DNA of 64,000 nucleotides from Vibrio gangliei (GCF_026001925.1 NZ_AP021869.1:1240001-1304000), one strand, 5' to 3'. Shown: positions 44,027-53,385, numbered from the stretch's first letter. Translations and numbers: made by a program. The notes: generated by a model from the sequence alone, not told the origin.

Positions 44027-45772
44027 TTATTCTGGCTTTACCCATACCTGACTAAAATCGAACCACCCGAGTGCATTACAGCTGGCATTTTGCAATGAGC
44101 CGCATTGTTCTTGGCTTACGCCGAGCCAGCAGTGAAACATTGGGATTAATTGATGTGTCTGAACCAATTGTTTAGCCAGCTCTTTAGCCGGAAATACATG
44201 ATCGGGTTGGGAGCGCCAATCGGATACCATTTGCTTCCAATCACGAAAATTATCTTCGGTACTCATGATGTCAATATCGCTATAACCAAGCAACCAACCG
44301 ATCAACGCATCTTTACGGTTATTGGCCAGCCCCATTGATTTGACCCAAATATCGACTTCATCAGGGTTTTCTACCGTTAAGTCATATTTAATCGCTTTCA
44401 ATTGAATACCATCTTCTTTCAGTAATTGCTTAATTGATTGAATAACATAAGGAAATACTGGATGCGTACCATGATACGCAACGGTGATTTGGGTTTTGTA
44501 TTCACCACCAGATTGATCGGGACTGGTTGATGGCGGTTTTGGTTGCGATTGCAAGATGCCACTATGATGCCAACCTGGTTTTAAACCGTGAGCATGAAGG
44601 AGCCCGATTTCAATCACTTTTTGATCAGGTATACCGCGCATTAGGCTAAATGGATTTAACTTCTGCGCTAAATAAGAAGCCCAGTTATTATCTTTAGCGA
44701 TGCCCGTTTTTCGATTGAGTAGCAAATAAGTACATCCTGGATCCAGCTCTACATCAGTAAACTGGCCTTCGGCGGGAGTATCTGGATGCGTTAAGCTTGG
44801 GTACACCATAGAGGAATGTGCTTCATCGATTACCCATACCTCAACGCGTTCGATCAAAGGTCGATAACCGAAGTAATGCTCAAAAGCTTCTAATACTAAT
44901 CGAGCGCTATCGTTGCGTGTGACTTTATACGGGCCTGTACCATTTGGGATTAAATCGTAATTGTCATTACTTTGATTGCTTTGATTACGTTGATTGCTTT
45001 GGCGCTCACAACTGGCTTGCATGATCTTAGCCGGGGTTTCTGTCAGCAATAATGGTAAATGATAGTCAGATTGACTCAGATGAATATCTAATGTGTTGTT
45101 CGATGGTGAAGAAACGGACTCAATATGTTCAAACAGCGCCAGAGATTTTAGCTGTTCAATACTGTGGATGATATCGTTTGTCGTCAGCCTATCGCCATTA
45201 TGAAAACGCACACCAGAACGTAAATAAAAGCGCCAATGGGTTGGAGAGAGCATATCCCAATGGTGAGCAAGGTCTGCGTTAACTTGTTCTTGTTCATCGA
45301 GCTTGGTAAGTCCACTGAATACTTGGCGGATGATATGTTGCTCTGAGCGGCGTGTTGGTTTATGTGGGTGCAGCGTGGCGAGTTGTCGATAATATGGCAA
45401 GCGGATGACTTGCTGCCCTTCTAAATGACTAAATCCTAGGTACCCCTGAAACACTTGCGTGAGACGTGCGGGATCATTATCCAACACAGAAAGAGCGTGC
45501 TCAATTTTGCCTTCTTCTAAATAACGTTTGGCGAGGTTCTCACTGACATCAACTTTGTTGCGTTTAAAAATAAGCTGAGATAATTTGCCACGACCTGCGG
45601 CGGGTACCCATTCAATCCAGCCTTCTTCCGCTAACTTATTTAATACGATTCGAGTGTTGCGCCGAGTGCAGCATAAAATATCGGTTAACTCTTCAAGTTG
45701 GATAGCACAATCTTCACCTTGAAAATGTTCAAACAAACGCTCAAATTGGGTTCTTAATCGTGGGCTACTCAT
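44027..45772 (-). CDS. SgrR family transcriptional regulator
   Basis: A 581-residue protein with an N-terminal SgrR-type winged helix (LEELTDILCCTRRNTRIVLNKL, AEEGWIEWVPAAGRGKLS) and a long C-terminal solute-binding-protein-like domain (family SBP5; RFYLRSGVRFHNGDRLTTNDI). In E. coli SgrR activates the small RNA sgrS under sugar-phosphate stress. No sgrS-like RNA or sugar transporter gene is visible beside it here. The target is therefore unknown; it may sense a peptide or sugar. Confidence 0.9.
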   Translation of the reverse strand: MSSPRLRTQFERLFEHFQGEDCAIQLEELTDILCCTRRNTRIVLNKLAEEGWIEWVPAAGRGKLSQLIFKRNKVDVSENLAKRYLEEGKIEHALSVLDNDPARLTQVFQGYLGFSHLEGQQVIRLPYYRQLATLHPHKPTRRSEQHIIRQVFSGLTKLDEQEQVNADLAHHWDMLSPTHWRFYLRSGVRFHNGDRLTTNDIIHSIEQLKSLALFEHIESVSSPSNNTLDIHLSQSDYHLPLLLTETPAKIMQASCERQSNQRNQSNQSNDNYDLIPNGTGPYKVTRNDSARLVLEAFEHYFGYRPLIERVEVWVIDEAHSSMVYPSLTHPDTPAEGQFTDVELDPGCTYLLLNRKTGIAKDNNWASYLAQKLNPFSLMRGIPDQKVIEIGLLHAHGLKPGWHHSGILQSQPKPPSTSPDQSGGEYKTQITVAYHGTHPVFPYVIQSIKQLLKEDGIQLKAIKYDLTVENPDEVDIWVKSMGLANNRKDALIGWLLGYSDIDIMSTEDNFRDWKQMVSDWRSQPDHVFPAKELAKQLVQTHQLIPMFHCWLGVSQEQCGSLQNASCNALGWFDFSQVWVKPE

Positions 45773-45951
45773 GGCAATGGCTACTCATCAAAAGGATGGT
45801 TCCTTTAAAGAGACCGTTATTATAAAGGGGAAAGTCTGCAATTAGGAACGAAAAATTTTTTCCTACTTTAGCAGGTTTATAGCCATATTTCTTGAGTTGA
45901 TTGCCGTGCTTTGGGGAAAATTTGAATTGAAAATTTCCCCTTTCATACATT

Positions 45952-46217
45952 TATACCCAAGTAATCTCAAGATGCGAGTTTCAGCAAGAATAAAACAAGT
46001 TTTAGGCAAGGCGAATTGAATATGATCATAGTCATTCTATCTCTGTTCAATTTAACGCAGCATAAAGCTTGTTTTAACTTGCCCTTCGGGAGCTTCATCC
46101 AAGCTCTTAGCCTACGTCAGATTTAATTGAAAGGTGTTTACATTCCGCATAAATCTTCCTTGTCTAAGAACTTGGATGATAGCTCTGAATTCTGCATCTT
46201 GAGGTCACTTGGGTATA
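45952..46217. repeat. 266-bp inverted-repeat element (MITE-like)
   Basis: The two ends are 24-bp inverted repeats that match at 22 positions; each begins TATACCCAAGT and continues to CTCAAGATGC. The interior has further inverted segments (GAATTGAA around 46014 and TTCAATTT around 46048) and no open frame. Shorter relatives occur at 39761 and 57501. This is the structure of a non-coding mobile repeat. It fills most of the 457-base gap between the SgrR gene and the DUF3389 gene. Confidence 0.8.
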
Positions 46218-46229
46218 GTACATCTTTGC

Positions 46230-46463
46230 TTATTGAATAGGGATCCCTAAAAAGTCGGCTAGGTTTTGAAGTTGATGTTCATTGTCGAGTTTCACTGTCC
46301 ATTGGCACTGTACATCATGGGCGGTAATGACATTAGCTCCTCGCCCAATCAACTTGATGGCATCAACGTGACATTGCAAACTGGCTGATGGCACCGAATT
46401 AAATCGAACTACAACATCGTACAAGTTTGCAATGATCTTTCCCTGGCTAAATTCGATGATCAT
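46230..46463 (-). CDS. DUF3389 family protein
   Basis: A 77-residue protein with strands IIEFSQGKIIANLYDVVVRF and QCQWTVKLDNEHQLQNLADFL. It resembles the DUF3389 family, found mainly in vibrios. Its ATG overlaps the stop of the thioesterase gene as ATGA, so the two are co-translated. The function is not known to me. Confidence 0.78.
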   Translation of the reverse strand: MIIEFSQGKIIANLYDVVVRFNSVPSASLQCHVDAIKLIGRGANVITAHDVQCQWTVKLDNEHQLQNLADFLGIPIQ

Positions 46464-46879
46464 TTGCGTGTTTTTACAGCCATAGTCAATCGACTAGTAC
46501 AAAGCAAACGTTGCTCTTCATCAACAATTTCAATTTGCCACACTTGAGTGGATACCCCGATATGAATTGGCCAAGTTTTGCCTGTCACCACTCCATTGCG
46601 CTTAGCTCGAATATGATTCGCATTGATATCAAGACCTACACAGTAAGATTTGTCATCTACACACATATTCGCGGCTAATGATCCTAAGGTTTCCGCCAAA
46701 ACCACGGATGCGCCGCCGTGAAGTAAGCCCATAGGTTGATGCGTTATGCTGGAAACCGGCATGGTGGCAGAAATACTGTTATCTGTGATTTCTACGTATC
46801 CGATGTTGAGATGTTCCATCAATGTGTTTTTTGACGTTGCATTTAGCGCAGCAAGCGAAATGTCCTTTTTCCAGATCAT
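46460..46879 (-). CDS. menI: Hotdog-fold acyl-CoA thioesterase (MenI/YdiI-like)
   Basis: A 140-residue protein from the ATG at 46879 (AGGG upstream). The start IWKKDISLAALNATSKN and the block HQPMGLLHGGASVVLAETLGS match E. coli YdiI/MenI over much of the length; the Glu in LAETLG is the catalytic residue of this group. MenI hydrolyses 1,4-dihydroxy-2-naphthoyl-CoA in menaquinone synthesis, though it also takes other acyl-CoAs. Earlier in-frame ATGs add residues unlike the family and run into a tandem repeat. Confidence 0.85.
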   Translation of the reverse strand: MIWKKDISLAALNATSKNTLMEHLNIGYVEITDNSISATMPVSSITHQPMGLLHGGASVVLAETLGSLAANMCVDDKSYCVGLDINANHIRAKRNGVVTGKTWPIHIGVSTQVWQIEIVDEEQRLLCTSRLTMAVKTRK

Positions 46880-46952
46880 AAATACCCTATTTATTGTTGT
46901 TTTATGTAAGTGACGAAGTATTGAGATTAAAATCAAACAGCTGTTTAAGCCT

Positions 46953-46985
46953 ATTCTTATCATCAAACTTATTCTTATCATCAAA
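46953..46985. repeat. Tandem 18-bp duplication upstream of the thioesterase gene
   Basis: ATTCTTATCATCAAA occurs at 46953-46967 and again at 46971-46985, a period of 18 bases. It lies about 75 bases upstream of the thioesterase start. Confidence 0.7.
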
Positions 46986-47070
46986 TAAGTGCAAGTATCG
47001 AATTTTCAGAACCTCCGTGTAAATCACGGTTTGTAACCTAGTCTGTAACATACACTTGGGTAAGCCAACA

Positions 47071-47213
47071 TTACAAATACATCTTACCTTCAATCACCAG
47101 TTTGGCTTGACCGGCTAGTTTTACTCTGCCCGGAGAAGCACGTTCCTTATCAGTGAAATTAGCGTTATTAAACGTTGTTTTTTCTGCAAAGGAAATCTTT
47201 CTTTTGTGAAGCT
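47071..47213 (-). pseudogene. Possible C-terminal remnant of a PhzF-family gene
   Basis: An open stretch on the minus strand ends with GRVKLAGQAKLVIEGKMYL and a stop at 47071. The pattern of Gly-x-Val strands followed by a final EG-K-Y-L resembles the C terminus of PhzF/diaminopimelate-epimerase-fold proteins. About 47 codons are open and an in-frame stop lies at 47214-47216, with no start or upstream part of the family. I read this as a decayed gene end; the family call is weak. Confidence 0.3.
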
Positions 47214-47287
47214 GTTAATTTGCGGCATATCCCGTCGCTATTTATAATGAACATTAAACAACGATGGTTATTGGATTAAGGAAGATT

Positions 47288-48088
47288 ATGAAAACATTGT
47301 CTTTTTCGAGAGTCACTATAGCAAGTGCGAGCATCTCTGCTCTGCTTTTACTTTCCGCCTGTTCTTCATCACCCACAGGACGCAGCCAAGTGATACTGTT
47401 TTCTGATAGTGAAATGGCACAACTAGGCAGCCAATCTTTTGAACAAATGAAACAAGAAGAAAAAGTCAGTACCAATGCTAAGACCAACGCCTATGTCACT
47501 TGCGTTGCAAATGCGATCACCAAACAAGTGCCTAAACAAGACAGCTTCGATGATTGGGAAGTCGTCGTGTTTGATTCTGAACAAGTGAACGCATTTGCCC
47601 TTCCCGGTGGGAAAATTGGGGTTTATACCGGTTTATTAAATGTGGCGACCAATCAAGATCAACTGGCGACAGTCTTAGGCCATGAAGTGGCGCACGTATT
47701 AGCGAATCACGGTAATGAGCGAATGTCGCGCAGCCAAATCACCAATACCGGGTTGCAAATCACAGATGTGGCTTTAGCCGGCAGTGAATACCGCTCGATG
47801 ACAATGGGTGCTCTGGGGTTGGGGGTGCAGTACGGCATTACGCTACCTTATGGACGAACCCAAGAAACTGAAGCCGATATTATGGGCATTGATTTGATGG
47901 CAAAAGCCGGTTTTAACCCTCAACAAAGCATCCAGTTATGGAAGAATATGGCAAAAGCATCGGGTGGCAGTCAACCACCAGAGTTGTTGTCCACACATCC
48001 TTCTCATAATACGCGCATTCAAGACTTAACGGCTGAAATTCAAAAACTGCCCAAATACTCAACACAAGCGCCCAATTGCCAAGCGTGA
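47288..48088 (+). CDS. M48 family metallopeptidase lipoprotein (LoiP/YggG-like)
   Basis: About 266 residues from the ATG at 47288, with GGAAG upstream. It has a lipoprotein signal with LLLSACSSS, the zinc motif in VLGHEVAHVLANH, and a downstream ETEADIMG that brings the third zinc ligand Glu. The family includes LoiP and BepA-like periplasmic proteases that act on the outer membrane. Ser after the lipobox Cys fits outer-membrane placement. It ends in a strong terminator. Confidence 0.9.
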   Translation: MKTLSFSRVTIASASISALLLLSACSSSPTGRSQVILFSDSEMAQLGSQSFEQMKQEEKVSTNAKTNAYVTCVANAITKQVPKQDSFDDWEVVVFDSEQVNAFALPGGKIGVYTGLLNVATNQDQLATVLGHEVAHVLANHGNERMSRSQITNTGLQITDVALAGSEYRSMTMGALGLGVQYGITLPYGRTQETEADIMGIDLMAKAGFNPQQSIQLWKNMAKASGGSQPPELLSTHPSHNTRIQDLTAEIQKLPKYSTQAPNCQA

Positions 48089-48107
48089 TTGATGATGCCC
48101 AAGTAAA

Positions 48108-48142
48108 AGAAAGGGAAACCGTCGCTGGTTTCCCTTTCTATA
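48108..48142. terminator. Terminator between the M48 gene and hutZ
   Basis: GAAAGGGAAACC pairs with GGTTTCCCTTTC across GTCGCT, a 12-bp perfect stem. The plus side continues TATATCT and the minus side TTTTACTTGG, so it may serve both convergent genes. Confidence 0.75.
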
Positions 48143-48211
48143 TCTAAATTATGTGAACAAAGAATCTGAGTCTTGTGCTATTAAGTCTTATGAAACTAAG
48201 ACTTACGAAAG

Positions 48212-48790
48212 CTAGTCTTGTGAAATTTTTTGGTGTCCTTGTTCTAAATGGACAAAATCGACCAGATCATCCCCACTCACCTGAAATGCCTGCCCAAATC
48301 CTTTGACAAACAAACCTTGTTTTGGCGTTAAACAAAATATTTTGAAATCTTCTAACTGACTTAACCCTGCAATAATCTCACCAAAGCGTTGTTCCATCTC
48401 AGTGATAACATTATTCCACTCATCGCCATTGCGCTCGACAATGCTTGCCACAGCATCAAAGGTCAGACGTTTACGAGCAAACAATTGTTTCGATTGATCT
48501 TCATCTTCAATGAGCATTAAAGATACTTGCGGATTAGCAATCAGGTTACGAGCATGACGAGCAATTTCAGAAATGAGCACATAGTAGCCTGAAGTGTTAA
48601 CCACAAAAGGCGCGTAGCTGACATTCGGTTTACCTTCAGTATCGACCGTCGCTAATTGAATGGTTTTACGTTCTTGACGAAACTCTTGTATTTCTGGTCC
48701 TAATCGATTTTGAAGTCTTTCTTGCTTAACATTTGCCTGAGATTGACTGTTTTCAGTTGTGGTGTCGTTTGGTGCAGATAAGGTTGCCAT
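48212..48790 (-). CDS. hutZ: Haem utilization protein HutZ
   Basis: A 192-residue protein of the pyridoxamine 5'-phosphate oxidase-like split-barrel fold. The segment FRQERKTIQLATVDTEGKPNVSYAPFV and LISEIARHARNLIANPQVSLML match HutZ/HugZ. HutZ of Vibrio cholerae binds haem and breaks it down to release iron. It follows hutX by 11 bases. An N-terminal Gln/Asn-rich extension of about 20 residues precedes the fold. Confidence 0.92.
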   Translation of the reverse strand: MATLSAPNDTTTENSQSQANVKQERLQNRLGPEIQEFRQERKTIQLATVDTEGKPNVSYAPFVVNTSGYYVLISEIARHARNLIANPQVSLMLIEDEDQSKQLFARKRLTFDAVASIVERNGDEWNNVITEMEQRFGEIIAGLSQLEDFKIFCLTPKQGLFVKGFGQAFQVSGDDLVDFVHLEQGHQKISQD

Positions 48791-48801
48791 TTTTCATGTC
48801 C

Positions 48802-49311
48802 TTATTGAGTAAATTGGTTTTGCATTTGTTTGAATTTTTCAACTTGATCAGCGAATAAAACACGCTTCTCATCACGGCCTAGATAAATTTTGAAAATGCT
48901 ATTGCCTTCTTGATCAAAAAAGCCGAAGTAGTAACTTTCTTTTCCTCTAAAAGGCTTAGAAACGAGCGCAATTTTCTCAATCAAATCCAATCGTAAGTGA
49001 CCGTGTAACTCTCCAGGTCGCCCCATCAAGTTATAATAACCATGTGCGACTTTTCCTTTTGGAAACGGTGCTTTAACTTCAAATATTGAGCCAAATGAGT
49101 GGACAATTGTTGTCACTGGACCCCAACCAATCAGCCCTTCTAAAATCGTTTGTGCATGTTCGCCCTCAACAATAGTCACCATGGTGTTGGGTAACACTTC
49201 AATAATTTCGCCTTCACTGACATCAAAATTCTGCGCTAAAGACGAGGGCAAAATACTGGGATCTTTATCGAGAAGATCGGCGACCTTTTGTTTTAATTCC
49301 GTTCTATCCAT
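48802..49311 (-). CDS. hutX: Haem utilization carrier protein HutX
   Basis: A 169-residue cytosolic protein with the HutX/HuvX pattern: LLDKDPSILPSSLAQNFDVSE, ILEGLIGWGPVTTIVHSFGSIFEVKAPFP-like text, and GYYNLMGRPGELHGHLRLD. HutX passes haem to HutZ. It is the first gene of a two-gene unit, divergent from tonB across a 158-base region with a likely Fur site. The third member known from V. cholerae, hutW, is not beside it. Confidence 0.9.
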   Translation of the reverse strand: MDRTELKQKVADLLDKDPSILPSSLAQNFDVSEGEIIEVLPNTMVTIVEGEHAQTILEGLIGWGPVTTIVHSFGSIFEVKAPFPKGKVAHGYYNLMGRPGELHGHLRLDLIEKIALVSKPFRGKESYYFGFFDQEGNSIFKIYLGRDEKRVLFADQVEKFKQMQNQFTQ

Positions 49312-49382
49312 TTAATCTTTACTCATTTTTTAGTGATTTCTTATTGCAGTTTAGCTAATGAATCGCATCTTAATTTTTACCA

Positions 49383-49412
49383 AATGATAATGCAATTGAT
49401 AATTGATATTAT
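49383..49412. promoter_or_regulatory. Likely Fur site between hutX and tonB
   Basis: The stretch contains repeated GATAAT-like hexamers: GATAAT, GCAATT, GATAAT, GATATT. It does not match the 19-bp palindrome as well as the site at 30946, but AATGATAATG is a good half-site. Its place between the two haem-uptake units supports Fur control of both. Confidence 0.5.
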
Positions 49413-49469
49413 TTAGATTGTGATCAATAATCGCCGAATTGTTGATAATAAGGTTATAAGGATGTTGCT

Positions 49470-50249
49470 GTGAACATGGGTCGCTATGGTTTAGCTGCTA
49501 CAGTTTCAATTGCTGTACACGTCGGAGTCCTTTCTCAATTTGACGTGCCAAATGCGTTTGCTATGCCAACTGGAAATCAAACTTCTTCTATTGCTGTTCA
49601 ATTTGTGAAAGTGCCCTCTCAGGCTATTTCACCATCACCAAAGCGTGATGAAGTACAACATAAAGTTGAACACACGAGTCAATCAGCAAAAGAAGCCAGT
49701 CAAACTACCTATGTGTCAAAAACGACAAAAGCGGTCAAAGCCAATCCTGAAATAGTCAAACCTAAACAGACAGCAAAGCTCCAAGATACTCAATCTAAAA
49801 ACAGTAAGGCTAAAAGCACGGTTGCAAAAACAAAGCCGCCAGTTGAAAAGCCAAAAGCCGCTCCACAAAAAGAGAACACACAAGTAAAGCATGACTCGAA
49901 CCACACTATCGAACCACAAAAAACGGCCTCGACACCTGCGCCATCAAAAAGCGGCGTGAGTGAAGCACCTGTTTTAATTGAGCAGCCGACTTTCCTAGCT
50001 CCACCAACCAAGCCTCGTTACCCAAGATTGGCACAACGACGCGGTATTGAAGGTACTGCTATGTATGAGATTTGGCTGGATGAAAATGGAAATCAGATCA
50101 AGCAAAACTTACTGTCTTCTTCTGGCGCAAGCATGCTTGATGAAGCCGCGCTCGATGCCATTAAGCAATGGAAGTTTTCTCCTCGCAATGTTAACGGAGT
50201 TTCCATGGCGCACCGTGTTCAAATTCCGATTCGTTTTAAATTGGATTAA
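49470..50249 (+). CDS. tonB: Energy transducer TonB
   Basis: A 259-residue protein with an N-terminal membrane anchor (RYGLAATVSIAVHVGVLSQF), a long Lys/Pro/Thr/Gln-rich periplasmic linker (about residues 50-165) and a C-terminal TonB domain: PRYPRLAQRRGIEGTAMYEI, then LDEAALDAIKQWKFSPR. The GTG at 49470 has AAGGAT about six bases upstream; an ATG two codons on is also possible. It passes proton-motive energy to outer-membrane receptors, probably including the one at 31015. Confidence 0.93.
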   Translation: MNMGRYGLAATVSIAVHVGVLSQFDVPNAFAMPTGNQTSSIAVQFVKVPSQAISPSPKRDEVQHKVEHTSQSAKEASQTTYVSKTTKAVKANPEIVKPKQTAKLQDTQSKNSKAKSTVAKTKPPVEKPKAAPQKENTQVKHDSNHTIEPQKTASTPAPSKSGVSEAPVLIEQPTFLAPPTKPRYPRLAQRRGIEGTAMYEIWLDENGNQIKQNLLSSSGASMLDEAALDAIKQWKFSPRNVNGVSMAHRVQIPIRFKLD

Positions 50250-50285
50250 TCCATTAATTAGAATAAAAATTAAGTTGGTTAAAAA

Positions 50286-50978
50286 ATGATGTCATTTTCT
50301 CATATTGAACAACAACTTGGCCTAATGGCGTGGCCTTTGGTTTTATGTTCTGTCATCACTGTTATTTTAGTCGTCGACCGTTTGGTGTTTATTGTTTTTA
50401 GTTACTCTATTGGGCGAAATCAAGTCCGTCACAAACTCAAAAATGTTAAGCCGAGTGCTCACCAAGAACTGACCGCCCTTTCTTATGAGTTATCACAACG
50501 AAGAGCCTTTATTTATCAAGGTACGGGGGTATTACTGGCTCAATCTCAAGTAAGCAAAGTTTTGCGTGAAGATATTGCTTCTATTTGGTTGCAAGAAAAA
50601 CGTCACCGACTGCAAAGCGGTCTCAAGGTTCTGACATTGATTGGTGTGATCAGCCCGTTGTTAGGATTACTTGGTACGGTTCTTGGGCTTATCGATATGT
50701 TTAAAGGAGTCGCTGCAAGTTCAGGAAATATTACGCCGAATGATTTGGCTGAAGGTCTAGGCTTGGCGATGCGAACAACTGCCGCAGGCTTATTGATTGC
50801 CTTACCTGCTATTGTTGCCGCTCAGTTATATACCTTATGGACAGAACGAATCCTTGCTAGGACTGAGCATGCGATGAACCGTATTAATTTGTGGTTAGAA
50901 GGGGTTGATCTTCATCCTGCTTCTTCTTTTATCAATGACAATAAAACAAATTCAAGCCAGCAGGTTGCTAATGATTAA
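50286..50978 (+). CDS. exbB: ExbB proton channel subunit
   Basis: A 230-residue inner-membrane protein with three helices: LVLCSVITVILVVDRLVFIVF near the start, LTLIGVISPLLGLLGTVLGLIDMFK, and MRTTAAGLLIALPAIVAA. These match the MotA/TolQ/ExbB family. It forms the pentamer that, with ExbD, powers TonB. Its stop overlaps the exbD start by eight bases. Confidence 0.93.
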   Translation: MMSFSHIEQQLGLMAWPLVLCSVITVILVVDRLVFIVFSYSIGRNQVRHKLKNVKPSAHQELTALSYELSQRRAFIYQGTGVLLAQSQVSKVLREDIASIWLQEKRHRLQSGLKVLTLIGVISPLLGLLGTVLGLIDMFKGVAASSGNITPNDLAEGLGLAMRTTAAGLLIALPAIVAAQLYTLWTERILARTEHAMNRINLWLEGVDLHPASSFINDNKTNSSQQVAND

Positions 50979-51387
50979 GTCTCAAACTCAGCAATCGAGC
51001 CCTTCCGCAGTGCCAGATCTGACCCCCTTGCTGGATATTATTTTTATCGTAATGGTGTTCTTAATGCTGACGGCTTCCGTGAAATTAAGTTCTCTCGATG
51101 TGCAACTCCCCTCTACGGAGACATCCGAAATCAAGGAAGTCGATAAACAGTCGATCACTATCAACATATTAAACCAAGATCCTGTCTGGGCGGTTGATGG
51201 TAAGCCGTCAGCGGATTGGAAAAACTTTCAGCAAGATTTACTCGATATGATTCAGCAATACCCAAAATGTAATGTGGTCATTGCCGCTGATAAACAAGCA
51301 GAAATTCAACAAATCGTGAAGTTATTTGGCTTTCTTCAAGAGCAAAATATTTCAGCTACCCAAATTCTCATGGAGGAACCTCAATAA
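50971..51387 (+). CDS. exbD: ExbD proton channel subunit
   Basis: A 138-residue protein from the ATG at 50971. It has a single N-terminal helix with the essential Asp in DLTPLLDIIFIVMVFLM, then a periplasmic domain ending with VVIAADKQAEIQQIVKLF. It partners ExbB. An in-frame ATG at 50905 lies inside exbB and is rejected. The stop shares TAATG with hutB, so translation is coupled. Confidence 0.93.
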   Translation: MIKSQTQQSSPSAVPDLTPLLDIIFIVMVFLMLTASVKLSSLDVQLPSTETSEIKEVDKQSITINILNQDPVWAVDGKPSADWKNFQQDLLDMIQQYPKCNVVIAADKQAEIQQIVKLFGFLQEQNISATQILMEEPQ

Positions 51388-52256
51388 TGTCTCGTTTAAA
51401 TCGACAACGCCCTGTTATTCAAAAATTTGTTCGCATGTCTTTAGTCAGTTTAGCGATAGCTGGATCGACAATGGCGGTGGCACAAGAAAGAATCATTAGC
51501 GCGGGCTCAACGGTAACAGAAATTGTCGAAGCGCTTGGTGCCACCTCCCAGTTAGTGGCAATCGATGTGACTAGCCAACAGCCAAGTGATAAAACGCTGC
51601 CTGTTGTTGGTTATCACCGTCAACTGGCTGCTGAAGGCTTATTGGCTTTGCAACCTACTCGATTGATTGGCTCTGAAGAAATGGGGCCTGATACGACATT
51701 AAATACATTAAAACAAGCCGGCGTGTCTGTTGATGTTGTGAACAGTCAAAATACTGTAGAGGGGTTAGATAAACGTATTGATAAAATTGCAGCTCTGACT
51801 GATACCGAAAATGAAGCACAGATTATTAAGGATAAAGTTCACCAACAAGTAAAAACACTGAGCTCACATCAACCTGAATATAAAAAGAAAGCCCTATTTT
51901 TACTGATTCATGAAGGCCGACCTGCCAATGTAGCGGGTAGCGATACTACACCCGATGCTTTAATTCGTTTAATTGGCGCTGAGAACCCAGCCTCAACGTT
52001 GACATCTTATAAACCAATTTCAGTTGAATCTATGGTGCAAATGCAACCCGATGTGATTTTAGTCAGTGGACGCAGTTTTGATGAATTGGGCGGTGCTCAA
52101 GCGGTGTTAGATAAAATGCCAATGCTAGCGGCAACGCCGGCAGGTAAGCACCTTAATATCATTACGATTGATGGTAAAGCATTGGTGGGTGGCCTTGGTT
52201 TAAAAACGTTGGCAGAAGCTGAACGTATTCAACCACTGGTTTATCCCGCTGAGTAA
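51387..52256 (+). CDS. hutB: Haem ABC transporter, periplasmic binding protein HutB
   Basis: A 289-residue protein with a signal peptide ending AVAQ or nearby. The body has RIISAGSTVTEIVEALGA at its start, then GYHRQLAAEGLLALQPT and VESMVQMQPDVILVSGRSFDELGG, the pattern of the haemin-binding HmuT/HutB group. It carries haem from the TonB-dependent receptor to the HutC permease. The tonB-exbB-exbD-hutB-hutC-hutD order is the same as in Vibrio cholerae. Confidence 0.92.
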   Translation: MSRLNRQRPVIQKFVRMSLVSLAIAGSTMAVAQERIISAGSTVTEIVEALGATSQLVAIDVTSQQPSDKTLPVVGYHRQLAAEGLLALQPTRLIGSEEMGPDTTLNTLKQAGVSVDVVNSQNTVEGLDKRIDKIAALTDTENEAQIIKDKVHQQVKTLSSHQPEYKKKALFLLIHEGRPANVAGSDTTPDALIRLIGAENPASTLTSYKPISVESMVQMQPDVILVSGRSFDELGGAQAVLDKMPMLAATPAGKHLNIITIDGKALVGGLGLKTLAEAERIQPLVYPAE

Positions 52257-52293
52257 TGAACCCGGTAAGTGATGGATTGGTAGAGATTCGAAT

Positions 52294-53385
52294 ATGCTAA
52301 GGCAAGCTCAATTATCTTATATTGTTATACTGTTTTTTTGTCTGGTTATGGTGACGGCGGTTATTTCGATTACCGTTGGTCCTATGCAAATTAGCCTTTC
52401 ACATAGTGTGCAAAGTTTTTTACCAGAGAGTCTTTTACGACAAAGTTGGATAACGTCAAATTTTGCTGATTCGACAGCTTTGCCACAGCATGTTTCTCTT
52501 ATTATCCATCAAGTGCGCTTACCGAGAACCTTATTATGCTTATTAATTGGCGGCATTTTAGCATTATGTGGTGCCGTTATGCAGGGTTTGTTCCGCAACC
52601 CATTAGCTGAGCCTGGAATCATCGGCGTGTCAGCAGGGGCGGCCTTGGGCGCAGCATTAGCGATCGTAATGTTTTCAGGTGTATCCGTTTACTACCCTGC
52701 ATTTTACTTTCAAGCATTGATGAATATAGCCGCAGTGCCAATATTTGCTTTTTTAGGTGGCGCATTAACTACTCTTGTTGTTTACAAGTTAGGCACATCA
52801 CAAATGGGTACTTCCGTAACCATTATGTTATTAGCGGGTGTAGCGATAAGCGCCCTATCTGGCGCGGCGATCGGCTATCTCAACTTTATTGCAGACGATC
52901 AAATGTTGCGTGATTTATCTTTATGGTCAATGGGATCACTAGCAGGTGCCACATGGAATGGCATTGGCTTAGCAGCGGTTACCCTACTTTCGCTTTCTAT
53001 CTTGTTTATTAAGCAAGCCCCTGCATTGAACGCATTATTGCTGGGCGATGCAGAAGCTAAACACCTAGGCGTGCCTATCCAATCATTAAAGCGTCGTTTG
53101 ATCTTATTAACCGCCGTTGGTGTTGGCGTCTGTGTCAGCCTTACCGGTATGATCGGCTTTATTGGTTTAGTGATTCCGCATTTGGGACGCATGCTAGTTG
53201 GCCCAGATCATCGCAGTTTGCTGCCTGTTTCTATTTTGCTCGGCGCGCTATTACTGACGGTTGCAGATATGTTTTCTCGCGTGGCAATAGCGCCGGCCGA
53301 ATTACCCGTAGGCATTGTGACCGCGCTTGTCGGTGCCCCATTCTTCTTGTATCTGTTGTTTAAGCAAAAAGGACGTTTTATTTAA
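52294..53385 (+). CDS. hutC: Haem ABC transporter permease HutC
   Basis: A 363-residue permease of the FecCD type with nine or ten membrane helices. Recognised blocks are VRLPRTLLCLLIGGILALCGAVMQG-type text, FRNPLAEPGIIGVSAGAALG, and GFIGLVIPHLGRMLVGPDHR before the final helices. It forms a homodimer in the inner membrane. Its stop shares ATG overlap with the hutD start. Confidence 0.93.
   Translation: MLRQAQLSYIVILFFCLVMVTAVISITVGPMQISLSHSVQSFLPESLLRQSWITSNFADSTALPQHVSLIIHQVRLPRTLLCLLIGGILALCGAVMQGLFRNPLAEPGIIGVSAGAALGAALAIVMFSGVSVYYPAFYFQALMNIAAVPIFAFLGGALTTLVVYKLGTSQMGTSVTIMLLAGVAISALSGAAIGYLNFIADDQMLRDLSLWSMGSLAGATWNGIGLAAVTLLSLSILFIKQAPALNALLLGDAEAKHLGVPIQSLKRRLILLTAVGVGVCVSLTGMIGFIGLVIPHLGRMLVGPDHRSLLPVSILLGALLLTVADMFSRVAIAPAELPVGIVTALVGAPFFLYLLFKQKGRFI

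Noticed and set aside
46953-46985. Tandem 18-bp repeat as a start of a CRISPR or iteron array
   Set aside because: Only two copies, no spacer pattern; a simple local duplication.
48997-49009. GTGACCGTGTAAC as a matS site
   Set aside because: Two mismatches to the consensus; kept out.
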